From Bacteroidales bacterium UBA2939 (GTDB lineage Bacteria > Bacteroidota > Bacteroidia > Bacteroidales > P3), in NCBI GenBank assembly GCA_002349055.1, contig DECD01000047.1, forward strand, positions 51,918-96,536: 44,619 bases of DNA, read 5' to 3'. Positions 28,807 to 37,624 of the stretch are shown here, piece by piece. Every line of letters starts with the position of its first letter. The first letter of the stretch is position 1. Below the pieces are notes generated by a model. It worked only from the letters and a program-made list of their open reading frames with translations. It was not told the origin of the DNA and searched no databases. A program made the translations under genes and the position numbers.

Positions 28807-31385
28807 TATTCTTCCACTGCGGCAGGCTCGGTGGCCAGTGCCTCGTCGAGTTGTCGGCTTGTCTCGCCTTTCTCGATGTCGAAGAAGACATGCTCGTCGT
28901 CGGCGGTGATGCGTATGGTGTCGCCGGGCAGGATGTCGGCCTTGATGATTTCGTCGGCCAGGTCGTCCTCCACATAGCGCTGGATGGCGCGGCGCAGCGG
29001 GCGGGCACCATAGTTCTCGTCCCAGCCCTTGGCTACGATGAAATCCTTGGCCTTCTCGTCCATCTCCACCTCGAAGCCCATCTTGCGGATGCGACTGAAG
29101 AGGCCGCGCAGCTCGATGTCGATAATCTTGTGTATCTCTTCGCGACCCAGCGAGTTGAAGTAGATGATGTCGTCGATGCGGTTGATGAATTCGGGTGCGA
29201 AGGCTTTCTTGAGACTCTTCTCGATGACGTCGCGCTGCATCTGCGACTTCTCGGCCTCGCGGGCGGCGGTGTTGAAACCTACGCCCACGCCGAAGTCCTT
29301 CAGCTGGCGGCTGCCGATGTTGGAGGTCATGATGACGATGGTGTTGCGGAAGTCGACCTTGCGGCCGATGCCGTCGGTGAGCTGTCCGTCGTCGAGCACC
29401 TGGAGCAGCACGTTGAACACGTCGGGGTGTGCCTTCTCAATCTCGTCGAGCAGCACGATGCTATAGGGTTTGCGGCGTACACGCTCAGTGAGTTGGCCGC
29501 CCTCCTCGTAGCCCACATATCCCGGAGGCGCTCCGATGAGGCGGCTCACGGCGAACTTCTCCATGTACTCGCTCATGTCGATGCGTATCATGGCGGCCTC
29601 GCTGTCGAAGAGGTATTTGGCCAGAATCTTGGTCAGGTAGGTCTTGCCGACGCCGGTGGGGCCGAGGAAGAGGAAGCTGCCGATGGGGCGGTTGGGGTCC
29701 TTGAGGCCGGCGCGGTTGCGGCGGATGGCTTTGGCAATCTGGGCGATGGCCTCGTCCTGACCCACCACGCTGCCCTTCAGCTCTTTCTCCATACTTAGCA
29801 GGCGGTTGCTCTCGCTCTCGGCGATGCGTTCCATGGGCACGCCGGTCATCATGGCCACCACGGCGGCCACGTCCTGGTCGGTGACGGTCACCTTGCGCTC
29901 GCGCTCGTCGGCGTCCCACTGGCGCTTCATGTCGGCCAGCTTGCTCTCGAGGTCGCGTTCCTGGTCGCGCAGCTCGGCGGCCTCGCTGTAGCGTTTGCCG
30001 GCCAGCACCTCTTTCTTCTGTGCAGCCACGCGCTCCACCTCTTTCTCAAGGTTGACAATCTCCTCGGGCACCTGCATATTGGCTATATGTACGCGCGCGC
30101 CTGCCTCGTCGAGGGCGTCGATGGCCTTGTCGGGTTGCAGACGGTCGCTGACGTAGCGCTCGGTGAGTTCCACGCAGGCTTTCAACGCCTCGTCGCTGAA
30201 GACCACCAGGTGGTGCTCCTCGTATTTTTCCTTTATATTGGTCAGTATGTCGAGGGTCTCTTCAGGGGTGGCGGGTTCGACGAGCACCTTCTGGAAGCGG
30301 CGCTCGAGGGCGGTGTCTTTCTCGATATATTGGCGGTATTCGTCGAGGGTTGTGGTGCCTATGCACTGGATGACGCCGCGGGCCAGGGCGGGCTTGAACA
30401 TGTTGCTGGCGTCGAGGCTTCCGCTGGCGCTACCGGCACCCACGATGGTGTGGATTTCGTCGATGAAGATGATGATTTCGGGATGCTGCTCCAGCTCGTT
30501 GATGATGGCCTTCATGCGTTCCTCGAACTGGCCGCGGTATTTGGTGCCAGCCACCAGCGAGGCGAGGTCGAGGCTCATCAGGCGCTTGCCGTAGAGTGTC
30601 CGCGGCACGCGGCCTTCGGCGATGCGTATGGCCAGGCCCTCGGCGATGGCGCTCTTGCCCACGCCGCTCTCGCCTATGAGGATGGGGTTGTTCTTCTTGC
30701 GGCGGCTGAGAATCTGGGCGATGCGGTCCATCTCCTTGTTGCGGCCGATGATGGGGTCGAGCTTGCCGTCGAGCGCCAGCTGGGTCAGGTCGCGTCCGAA
30801 GTTCTCGAGGGCGGGAGTGCCGCTCTTGCCTTTCTCGGGCTTTCCCTTGCCTTTCTCACTCTCGCGCAGGGGGTCGGCAAAGGCGTCGTCGATATCGTCG
30901 TCGCTCGTCTGACTGCTGAAGTCGGTGTTGCTGCTGGGTTCCAAGCCGCTGTCGTTGCGCACCAGCTTGGCGAAGCGCTCGTAGTCGACGCCGTCGCGCA
31001 TCAGCATGCTGGCCACCAGGTTGTCGTTCTCCTGCAACATGGCCAGGATGAGGTGCTCGGTGCGAATCTCGGGCGATTTCAGCTTGATGCTCTCCAGATA
31101 GCTCAGACGCAGCACCTTCTCGGTCTGCCGCAGCATGGGAATCTCGCTGTCGGCGGCATAGCGGATGTCGCTCTGCGCCTGACTCACCTGGTTCTCCAGA
31201 CGTTCGCGGAACGAGGCGGTGTTCACGCCCATCGTCGACAGCATGGTCATTGCCGAGCATTCGGGCAGACGGGCCATGCCGAGGAAGAGGTGTTCGACAC
31301 CTATGCCGCCGTTTTTCAGGCGGATAGCCTCGTCGCGGCTGAAGGCCACAGCCTTCCTTGTATTTTCACTTAGGTTTGCTTCCAT
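28806..31385 (-). CDS. clpC: ATP-dependent Clp protease ATP-binding subunit ClpC
   Basis: ClpC is an AAA+ unfoldase that feeds substrates to ClpP. The 859-residue protein has a double Clp_N domain (about 1-145), the first ATPase module (Walker A GESGVGKSAI, Walker B IIIFIDEIHT) and a middle coiled-coil with a UvrB/UvrC-like stretch (AGKRYSEAAELRDQERDLES). The second ATPase module (Walker A GPTGVGKTYL, Walker B IVLLDEIEKAHPDV) and the C-terminal small domain follow. The UvrB/C motif distinguishes it from ClpB and ClpA. I chose the start at 31385 (MEANLSENTRKAVAFS), which fits the family, over an in-frame codon at 31415 inside the promoter. It is single-gene and convergent with the DUF4838 operon. 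Confidence 0.96.
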   Translation of the reverse strand: MEANLSENTRKAVAFSRDEAIRLKNGGIGVEHLFLGMARLPECSAMTMLSTMGVNTASFRERLENQVSQAQSDIRYAADSEIPMLRQTEKVLRLSYLESIKLKSPEIRTEHLILAMLQENDNLVASMLMRDGVDYERFAKLVRNDSGLEPSSNTDFSSQTSDDDIDDAFADPLRESEKGKGKPEKGKSGTPALENFGRDLTQLALDGKLDPIIGRNKEMDRIAQILSRRKKNNPILIGESGVGKSAIAEGLAIRIAEGRVPRTLYGKRLMSLDLASLVAGTKYRGQFEERMKAIINELEQHPEIIIFIDEIHTIVGAGSASGSLDASNMFKPALARGVIQCIGTTTLDEYRQYIEKDTALERRFQKVLVEPATPEETLDILTNIKEKYEEHHLVVFSDEALKACVELTERYVSDRLQPDKAIDALDEAGARVHIANMQVPEEIVNLEKEVERVAAQKKEVLAGKRYSEAAELRDQERDLESKLADMKRQWDADERERKVTVTDQDVAAVVAMMTGVPMERIAESESNRLLSMEKELKGSVVGQDEAIAQIAKAIRRNRAGLKDPNRPIGSFLFLGPTGVGKTYLTKILAKYLFDSEAAMIRIDMSEYMEKFAVSRLIGAPPGYVGYEEGGQLTERVRRKPYSIVLLDEIEKAHPDVFNVLLQVLDDGQLTDGIGRKVDFRNTIVIMTSNIGSRQLKDFGVGVGFNTAAREAEKSQMQRDVIEKSLKKAFAPEFINRIDDIIYFNSLGREEIHKIIDIELRGLFSRIRKMGFEVEMDEKAKDFIVAKGWDENYGARPLRRAIQRYVEDDLADEIIKADILPGDTIRITADDEHVFFDIEKGETSRQLDEALATEPAAVEE

Positions 31386-31404
31386 TGCATAAAAATTCGT
31401 GGTG

Positions 31405-31433
31405 CAAAAGTACAACTATTATTCCAACTGCAA
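31405..31433 (-). promoter_or_regulatory. Promoter of clpC
   Basis: On the minus strand TACTTTTG (31412-31405) matches the -7 consensus, with TTG (31433-31431) 18 bp upstream as -33. The leader to the ATG at 31385 is about 13 bases. Confidence 0.65.
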
Positions 31434-31639
31434 CTTCCGTGCCAAAGATTATTATCAACAACGGAATGTGAATTGTCTTTGTTATTCTTTGTGTAACGGC
31501 GAATTTTTCTAATTTAACGAAGCTACGCAGGTTTTCCTTTTTACGCGAATTGCTGTGAAGTGTCCGTTAATTGGCTTGCGCAGGTCAATTTGGGGGCGAA
31601 TTACTCGAATAATTAAGTTAAAAATAACAGATACGGAGT

Positions 31640-31683
31640 GAGAGTTGACTCGGAGTTGATACGGAGTTGACACGGAGTTGGTA
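31640..31683 (+). repeat. Four 11-bp direct repeats upstream of the BspA-like gene
   Basis: GAGAGTTGACT, CGGAGTTGATA, CGGAGTTGACA and CGGAGTTGGTA follow without gaps. They are the same unit family as 17046-17089; the last unit grades into the TTGGTAGGG type seen at the window start and at 20640. Confidence 0.82.
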
Positions 31684-31717
31684 GGGAGGATGTGTTTGGA
31701 AGAAATTTTGTGGGTGG

Positions 31718-31750
31718 TGTCAGATTTGGGGCTTTTTTGGTGTATTATAT
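31718..31750 (+). promoter_or_regulatory. ECF-type promoter of the BspA-like gene
   Basis: TGTCAGATT (31718-31726) and GTATTATAT (31742-31750) start 24 bp apart, with a TTTTTT tract between and TGGC after. The spacing is the same as at 13401 and 14358. The leader to the ATG at 31798 is about 40 bases. Confidence 0.65.
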
Positions 31751-31797
31751 TGGCAGAAAGTCCAAATTATACACTAACATTAAACACAAAAAATCAA

Positions 31798-33531
31798 ATG
31801 AAACAGAAAATGAAAACTCTCGTGGCCCTATTTGTGGGCGCAATGTTCAGTCTTCCTTCCGTCGGTGTGGCGCAGACTTTCGGCGCGGGCGGCATAGGGT
31901 ATCATGTCTTGTCGACCGAGGAGCATACAGTGGAGGTGTACCAGATCAGAAACGGTTATCATGGCAGCGTCAATATCCCGGCTACGGTGACCTATCGCGG
32001 TACTACCTATGATGTTGTGGCCCTGGGAGAACTGGCGTTCTATGGGAGCACGTTGACCAGCGTCACCATTCCTTCGTCGGTGACGCGGATAGAGGATGGA
32101 TGCTTCTGGGGTTCGGACGGGCCCGCGAGCATCGACATCCCTGCTTCGGTGACGGAGATAGGGTTGAGGGCTTTTGCGGCGAACGGCATGACGGCCATCA
32201 ACGTGGACGAGGGAAATGAGGAGTTTTGCACGGTGGACGGCATGCTGTTCAGCAAGGACACCACTAATATTATAGAATGCCCGAGCGGGAAGGTGGGAGC
32301 TGTGGCCCTGCCGCAGAAGACACATGTGGTGTGGCCCTGTGCCTTCTGGGATTGCAAGTCGATTACGGCGATAACCCTGCCGGAGGGGGTGGACAGCATC
32401 TATGACTGGGCATTTGTGAACGCCAGCAGTTTGGAAAGCCTGACCATTCCCTCGACGGTGACGCTGATGGGCTTTGCGCCGTTTGCCGGGTGTACCTCGC
32501 TCGATGATATCACACTGGCGGAGGGCAACAGCCGTTACTATTTGGACGGATTGATGCTGTACACCATGGGCGGTGACACGCTGCTTTCGTGCCACAAGAG
32601 TGGCGACAGCGTGATGCTGCCGAGCACGCTGCGCGTGGTGAGCGGCTTTTTGTTCAACAACGATGTGAGGTATGTCCACGTCCCGGAAGGTGTGGTTGAG
32701 ATTGGCGGCAACGCTTTCGGCCAAAGCTCGTTGAGAAGCATCGACCTGCCGAGCGAGATGGAGGTGATTGGCTACGGCGCTTTTTCGGAGTGTGAGTCGC
32801 TGACCCACGTAGGGATGCCGTCGAGGCTTGCCGTCATGCAGAACAATGCTTTTGGTTCTACCGCACTGACATCGATAGAGATACCGGACGGTTTGAGGGT
32901 TATTCCCGATGGAGCGTTCAACTCGTGTGGGAATTTGTCACAGATTGTGTGGGGCGATGCCGTTGAGGTTATAGGGAATTATGCCTTCGGCGAATGTGCT
33001 TTGGAAGAGCTGCATCTGCCATCGACGCTGCGAATGGTGGCGGATGGGAGCTTCTATGCCTACGAGGACGAGACGCTGAAGAGGGTGTTTTTCTCGGCGC
33101 CGGTCGACACTTTGGGATTCGGGGTGTTCGAGAACCAGTCGCTGAAGGTGTTGCGGCTGATGAACACGGTCCCGCCCGTGGCGACGCTCCCGATGTATGC
33201 CGGACACCCCGAGTATGGCTTCCTGTATAATACGGAGGTGGACAGCATCATCGTTCCCTGCGGCAGCATGAGCGCCTATCTGGATGACGAGTACTGGGGG
33301 CAGTATGCCGACAAATTCTATGAGGACTGCGACGGAATTGACGAGGTAGGGAAGGAGGATGGTATAATGATTAAGGTTGAAGGAAGGAGAATTGTGGTCG
33401 AGGGAGCCGAGGGCGAAGAGGTTCAGGTGTTCGACGTTGAGGGACGCAGGGTGGAAAGCAGCGGCCTAAGAAAAGGTGTGTATGTAGTGAAGGTGGGCGG
33501 CCGAGCGACGAGGAAAGTTGTTGTGTTTTAG
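31798..33531 (+). CDS. BspA-like leucine-rich-repeat protein with T9SS sorting tail
   Basis: A 577-residue secreted protein. A signal peptide (about 1-25, ending GVAQ) is followed by about 20 BspA-type (LRR_5) repeats with the pattern L.sI.iP.sVt.Ig..aF..c, for example LTSVTIPSSVTRIEDGCF and LRSIDLPSEMEVIGYGAF. The C-terminal 65 residues (KVEGRRIVVEGAEGEEVQVF, then VEGRRV, GVYVVKVGGRATRKVVVF) fit a type A sorting domain recognised by the type IX secretion system, which would export the protein to the cell surface. BspA-like proteins often bind host or matrix proteins. I use ATG 31798 because upstream in-frame codons overlap the promoter. It shares an ECF-type promoter with the sigma gene at 13440. 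Confidence 0.9.
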   Translation: MKQKMKTLVALFVGAMFSLPSVGVAQTFGAGGIGYHVLSTEEHTVEVYQIRNGYHGSVNIPATVTYRGTTYDVVALGELAFYGSTLTSVTIPSSVTRIEDGCFWGSDGPASIDIPASVTEIGLRAFAANGMTAINVDEGNEEFCTVDGMLFSKDTTNIIECPSGKVGAVALPQKTHVVWPCAFWDCKSITAITLPEGVDSIYDWAFVNASSLESLTIPSTVTLMGFAPFAGCTSLDDITLAEGNSRYYLDGLMLYTMGGDTLLSCHKSGDSVMLPSTLRVVSGFLFNNDVRYVHVPEGVVEIGGNAFGQSSLRSIDLPSEMEVIGYGAFSECESLTHVGMPSRLAVMQNNAFGSTALTSIEIPDGLRVIPDGAFNSCGNLSQIVWGDAVEVIGNYAFGECALEELHLPSTLRMVADGSFYAYEDETLKRVFFSAPVDTLGFGVFENQSLKVLRLMNTVPPVATLPMYAGHPEYGFLYNTEVDSIIVPCGSMSAYLDDEYWGQYADKFYEDCDGIDEVGKEDGIMIKVEGRRIVVEGAEGEEVQVFDVEGRRVESSGLRKGVYVVKVGGRATRKVVVF

Positions 33532-33547
33532 GTTATAATATGATGGG

Positions 33548-33585
33548 AGACGGCTCCGCGGAGGTGCGGGGCCGTCTTGTTTGTT
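33548..33585 (+). terminator. Intrinsic terminator after the BspA-like gene
   Basis: AGACGGCTCCGC (33548-33559) pairs with GCGGGGCCGTCT (33566-33577) with one G-T pair and a six-base loop, followed by TGTTTGTT. Confidence 0.85.
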
Positions 33586-33606
33586 GATAAAAAAAGGATT
33601 TTTCCT

Positions 33607-33637
33607 ATTGCTATGTCGGAAAGTTTTTGTATCTTTG
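33607..33637 (+). promoter_or_regulatory. Promoter of gyrA
   Basis: ATTG (33607-33610), a 19-bp spacer and TATCTTTG (33630-33637) match the Bacteroidota -33/-7 consensus. The leader to ATG 33711 is about 67 bases and AT-rich. Confidence 0.8.
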
Positions 33638-33710
33638 TTTTTTAGTGCGGAGGTATGGTGTGCTATTAAATAAATGGAATACAATAATATATAATAATAA
33701 CTAACGACTG

Positions 33711-36293
33711 ATGGCTTTAGAAAACGACAGAATCAAAAGAGTCGATATCGAGACCACAATGAAAACGGCCTATATCGACTATGCCATGTCGGTCATCGTG
33801 GCGAGGGCACTGCCCGACGTGCGCGACGGCTTCAAGCCGGTGCACCGCCGCATCCTCTACTCGATGAACGAGAACGGCATCCTCTACAACACTCCTACCA
33901 AGAAGTCGGCACGTATCGTGGGTGACGTGATGGGTAAGTACCACCCTCACGGCGACTCGAGCATCTACGGCGCCCTGGTGCGACTGGCCCAGGATTGGTC
34001 GATGCGCTACACGCTGGTCGACGGACAGGGTAACTTCGGCTCCATCGACGGCGATTCGCCCGCCGCCATGCGTTATACCGAGGCCCGCCTGAAACAGATA
34101 AGCAACGAGCTGGTGGCCGACATCGACAAGAACACCGTCGACATGGTGCCCACCTACGACAACGAGGGCGAGGAGCCCTCGGTGCTGCCCGCCAAGATTC
34201 CCAACCTGCTCATCAACGGCTCGAACGGCATCGCCGTCGGTATGGCAACCAATATGCCCACCCACAACCTCACCGAGGTGCTGGACGGCTGCATTGCCTA
34301 TATCGACAAGGGCAAGCTGAAAGAGGAGAGTGGCAAGTGGGAGAGCGAGATTACCATAGAGGAGCTGATGCAGTATATCAAGGCTCCCGACTTCCCGCTG
34401 GGTGGCATCATCTACGGCTACAACGGCGTGCGCGAGGCGTACACCACGGGCCGCGGCAGCATCATCATCCGCGCCATCACCGAAATCGAGGAGGACTCGA
34501 AGGGCCGCAACATGATTGTGGCGTCGTCCATCCCCTACGGCGTGAACAAGGCCGAGATGATTAAGAAGACCGCCGAGCTGGTGAAGGCCGGAAAGATTGA
34601 GGGCATCACCGACATCCGCGACGAGAGCGACAAGGACGGCATCCGCGTGGTGTACATGCTGCGCCACGATGTGGTCCCCAACGTCATACTGAACAAGTTG
34701 TTCCAGTTCACCGAGTTGCAGAGCAGCTTCGCCGTGAACAACATCGCCCTGGTGCACGGCCGTCCGCAGCTGCTGAACCTCAAGCAGCTCATCCAGTACT
34801 TCGTGGAGCACCGCGAAGAGGTGGTGACGCGCCGCACGCAGTTCGAGATGGACGAGGCCATGCGCCGCGCCCACATCCTCGAAGGTCTGCTGCGCGCCAT
34901 TGACATCATCGACGAGATTGTGGCCCTCATCAAGGCCAGCAAGAGCCCCGAGGACGCCCGCGTGGGACTGATGGAGAAGTTCGGCTTCAGCGACCCGCAG
35001 AGCCGCGCTATCGTCGACATGCGCCTGGCACAGCTCACCGGCTTGAACCACCAGAAACTCCAGGACGAATACGACGAGAAGCTGCGCTTCATCGAGCGTT
35101 GCAAAGAGATTCTCGGCGACCACAACGTGCTGATGGGTGTCATCAAAGGCGAGTTTGTCGAGCTGAAAGAGAAATACGGCGACGAGCGCCGCACCATCAT
35201 CAAATACGATGCCGCCGGCTTCCGCATCGAGGACACCATCCCCGACGAGCAGGTGGTCATCACCATCAGCCACAAGGGCTACATCAAGCGCACGCCCCTC
35301 ACCGAATACCGCACGCAGAGCCGCGGCGGCGTGGGTGCCAAGGGCAGCGCCGTCCGCTCGGAGGACTTCGTGGAGCACATCTTCACCTGCACCAACCACA
35401 ACTACCTGCTCTTCTTCACCGAGAAGGGCCGCTGCTACTGGATGCGCGCCTTCGAGGTGCCCGAGGGTGAACGCAACACCAAGGGCCGCCCGATACTCAA
35501 TGTCATCAACATTGAGCCCGATGACAAGGTGAAAGCCTACGTCAACGTGGAGAGCCTGAGCAACAGCGAGTATGTGGGCAACCACTACATCGTGATGTGC
35601 ACCAAGAACGGCATCGTGAAGAAGACCCCGCTGGAGGCTTACTCGCGTCCGCGCACCAACGGTATCATCGCCATCGGCATCCGCGAGGGCGACGAGCTGC
35701 TCACTGCCTGCCTCACCGACGGCGAGAGCTACATGCTCATAGCCTCGAAGAAGGGCAAGGTGATGATTTGCCCCGAGAAGGAGTTCCGCGCCATGGGCCG
35801 CGGTGCCTCAGGAGTGAAGGGCATGGAGCTTGACGGCGACGACGATGCCGCCATCGAGATGCTCTGCCTGCCCAGCGAGGAGGAGAACCTGCTGGTGGTC
35901 TCGGAGCACGGCTACGGCAAGCGCTCGAGCCTGAAGGACTACCGCGCCACCGTCCACCGCGGCGGCAAGGGCGTCAAAGCCATGCAGATTACCGAAAAGA
36001 CCGGCTCGCTGGTGGCTGTCACCAACGTCACCGACGACCACGACCTGATGATTATCAACCGCTCGGGCATCACCATCCGCATGAAGGTGGCCGACCTGCG
36101 CGTCCTTGGACGTGCCACCCAGGGCGTGAAGCTCATCGACCTGCGCGGCAAGGACTACATCGCCTCCATCACCAAGGTCCCCACCGACAACGAGGAGGAG
36201 CAGCCCGTCGAGACGGCCGAGGGAGAGGAAAATGTGGCTCCCGAGAGCAATAATCCCGAAACAACCGATACTAATAATCAAACGGAAGAATAA
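33711..36293 (+). CDS. gyrA: DNA gyrase subunit A
   Basis: GyrA cuts and reseals DNA during negative supercoiling. The 860-residue protein is normal length. It has the winged-helix region with ALPDVRDGFKPVHRRILYSM, the quinolone-region KYHPHGDSSIYGALVRLAQ, the active-site Tyr in AAMRYTEARL, the coiled-coil tower, and a six-bladed C-terminal domain starting with the GyrA-box-like QSRGGVGAKG, which favours GyrA over ParC. The acidic tail (EEQPVETAEGEENVAPE) is typical. Glycine occupies the position of E. coli Asp87 in the quinolone region. A housekeeping promoter lies at 33607, and the TPR gene follows after 27 bp. Confidence 0.97.
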   Translation: MALENDRIKRVDIETTMKTAYIDYAMSVIVARALPDVRDGFKPVHRRILYSMNENGILYNTPTKKSARIVGDVMGKYHPHGDSSIYGALVRLAQDWSMRYTLVDGQGNFGSIDGDSPAAMRYTEARLKQISNELVADIDKNTVDMVPTYDNEGEEPSVLPAKIPNLLINGSNGIAVGMATNMPTHNLTEVLDGCIAYIDKGKLKEESGKWESEITIEELMQYIKAPDFPLGGIIYGYNGVREAYTTGRGSIIIRAITEIEEDSKGRNMIVASSIPYGVNKAEMIKKTAELVKAGKIEGITDIRDESDKDGIRVVYMLRHDVVPNVILNKLFQFTELQSSFAVNNIALVHGRPQLLNLKQLIQYFVEHREEVVTRRTQFEMDEAMRRAHILEGLLRAIDIIDEIVALIKASKSPEDARVGLMEKFGFSDPQSRAIVDMRLAQLTGLNHQKLQDEYDEKLRFIERCKEILGDHNVLMGVIKGEFVELKEKYGDERRTIIKYDAAGFRIEDTIPDEQVVITISHKGYIKRTPLTEYRTQSRGGVGAKGSAVRSEDFVEHIFTCTNHNYLLFFTEKGRCYWMRAFEVPEGERNTKGRPILNVINIEPDDKVKAYVNVESLSNSEYVGNHYIVMCTKNGIVKKTPLEAYSRPRTNGIIAIGIREGDELLTACLTDGESYMLIASKKGKVMICPEKEFRAMGRGASGVKGMELDGDDDAAIEMLCLPSEEENLLVVSEHGYGKRSSLKDYRATVHRGGKGVKAMQITEKTGSLVAVTNVTDDHDLMIINRSGITIRMKVADLRVLGRATQGVKLIDLRGKDYIASITKVPTDNEEEQPVETAEGEENVAPESNNPETTDTNNQTEE

Positions 36294-36320
36294 AAAAAAA
36301 CACCCAAACATTAAAAGAAT

Positions 36321-37556
36321 ATGAAAATGAAAAAGTTTTTCGTCACAGCGGCCATCGTGGCCCTCGGCCTGTCGGCCAGTGCCCAGAAGCTTAACGTCTC
36401 CAGCGCCCACGAGGCCATGAAGCGCGGCTACCTGAACAAGGCTAAGACCTATATCGACGCCGCCTGCCTTCACGAGTCCACCAAGGACGACGCCAACACC
36501 TGGCGCTACAAAGCCCTGATCTATTCCCAGATTGGCGGTGACGCCCAGAGCAAGAAGCCTAAATTCAAAGACCTGGCTCCCGACTGGGCCGAGCAGGCTT
36601 ACACCGCCGCCCTCGAGTGCAAACGCCTCGATGCCAAGCAGGAGTATGCCAACGACATGAACAGCGTGTTCACCTATGTCGGCAACGAGTACTACACCAA
36701 GGCCACCAAGCACTACGAGGCCAAGGAGTATGCCGAGGCAGTCGAACAGAGCGAGAAGGCCATCACCTGCTTCAACAACTCGGGCAAGGGCACCTTCGCC
36801 CAGGATGCCATGTACATCGCCGGTTTGAGCTCCGTGGCCACCCACGACACCGCCAACATCAAGAAGTACTTCAACAACATGATCCGCAAGCGCACGGACA
36901 TCAACTACGTCTACGTGACCCTCTTCACCATCTCCATCAGCGAGAAGGACACCGCCCAGGCCATGAAGATTGCCAACAGCTACGAGAAGAATTGCAAGAA
37001 CGACTACCGCGCCTACCTGCTGAGTGCCACCGGCTACCTGCTCAACAAGAACATCGAGAAGGGCAAGATGAAAATAAACACCGCCCTCGACATGACCAAG
37101 GATTCCGCCAACCTCTATCCCGAGGTGCTGGTGCAGGCCGGTAACCTGCTCGACGAAAACGCCGGCGACTACGACGGTGCCCAGTCCAAGTACAACGAGA
37201 GCCTCACCCTGAGACCCAACCAGTTCTCCGCCAACTTCGGTCTCGGCAAGATGCTCTACAACCGCGCTGTCGACAAGACCAACGCCGCCAACGCCGTCGA
37301 CCCCTTCGACGAGGAGAAGGCCGGTCTCTATGACAAGCTCAACGAGGAGGCCAAGAGCTACTACAGCCAGGCTATCACCTACCTCGAGAAATCGGTTGCC
37401 TTCATCGACGGCCTGACCGACGAGAACGCCAAAACTATGCAGCGCGCCAACCTCGTCAACGCCCTCATTGCCCTTGGCAACGCCTACGCCCGCGTCGACA
37501 AACTCAACGAGTCGAACGCCGCCAAAGCTCGCGTCGACCAGCTGACGAAGCAATAA
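36321..37556 (+). CDS. Periplasmic tetratricopeptide-repeat (TPR) protein
   Basis: A 411-residue protein with a signal peptide (MKMKKFFVTAAIVALGLSASAQ) and an all-helical mature part carrying degenerate TPR-like helix pairs. Examples are HEAMKRGYLNKAKTYIDAAC at about 30, AKHYEAKEYAEAVEQSEKAI at about 130, and GDYDGAQSKYNESLTLRPNQ at about 285. It probably acts as a protein-interaction scaffold in the periplasm. It sits directly downstream of gyrA, probably in the same transcript. A strong hairpin with T-run directly after it ends the transcript. Confidence 0.85.
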   Translation: MKMKKFFVTAAIVALGLSASAQKLNVSSAHEAMKRGYLNKAKTYIDAACLHESTKDDANTWRYKALIYSQIGGDAQSKKPKFKDLAPDWAEQAYTAALECKRLDAKQEYANDMNSVFTYVGNEYYTKATKHYEAKEYAEAVEQSEKAITCFNNSGKGTFAQDAMYIAGLSSVATHDTANIKKYFNNMIRKRTDINYVYVTLFTISISEKDTAQAMKIANSYEKNCKNDYRAYLLSATGYLLNKNIEKGKMKINTALDMTKDSANLYPEVLVQAGNLLDENAGDYDGAQSKYNESLTLRPNQFSANFGLGKMLYNRAVDKTNAANAVDPFDEEKAGLYDKLNEEAKSYYSQAITYLEKSVAFIDGLTDENAKTMQRANLVNALIALGNAYARVDKLNESNAAKARVDQLTKQ

Positions 37557-37581
37557 TTTTCAGCATAGACACACAATAAAT

Positions 37582-37624
37582 AAATCGTTTCATTGTTATT
37601 TATGGCAATGAAACGATTTTTTTT
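37582..37624 (+). terminator. Intrinsic terminator overlapping the start of the TonB-receptor gene
   Basis: AAATCGTTTCATTG (37582-37595) pairs perfectly over 14 bp with CAATGAAACGATTT (37606-37619), followed by T residues to 37624. The ATG at 37602 is in the loop and the ATG at 37608 is in the right arm, so the terminator of the gyrA operon and the start of the next gene share the same bases. Confidence 0.82.

Larger units (their letters stand above)
31416..31797. other. Intergenic region between clpC and the BspA-like gene
   Basis: No gene is seen in these 380 bases. They contain the upstream part of the clpC promoter, AT-rich sequence, four 11-bp repeats (31640-31683) and the ECF-type promoter (31718-31750). 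An open frame runs from 31678 into the BspA-like gene, but its first 40 codons cover the promoter and are not expected to be translated. Confidence 0.7.

Noticed and set aside
30087..31373. A 428-codon frame on the plus strand opposite clpC
   Set aside because: GC-rich codon use on the clpC strand creates long antisense frames. The residues show no domain and there is no promoter for it.
33717..37553. Long minus-strand frames (622 and 581 codons) opposite gyrA and the TPR gene
   Set aside because: They are low-complexity V/L/G/H-rich shadows of well-identified genes on the other strand.
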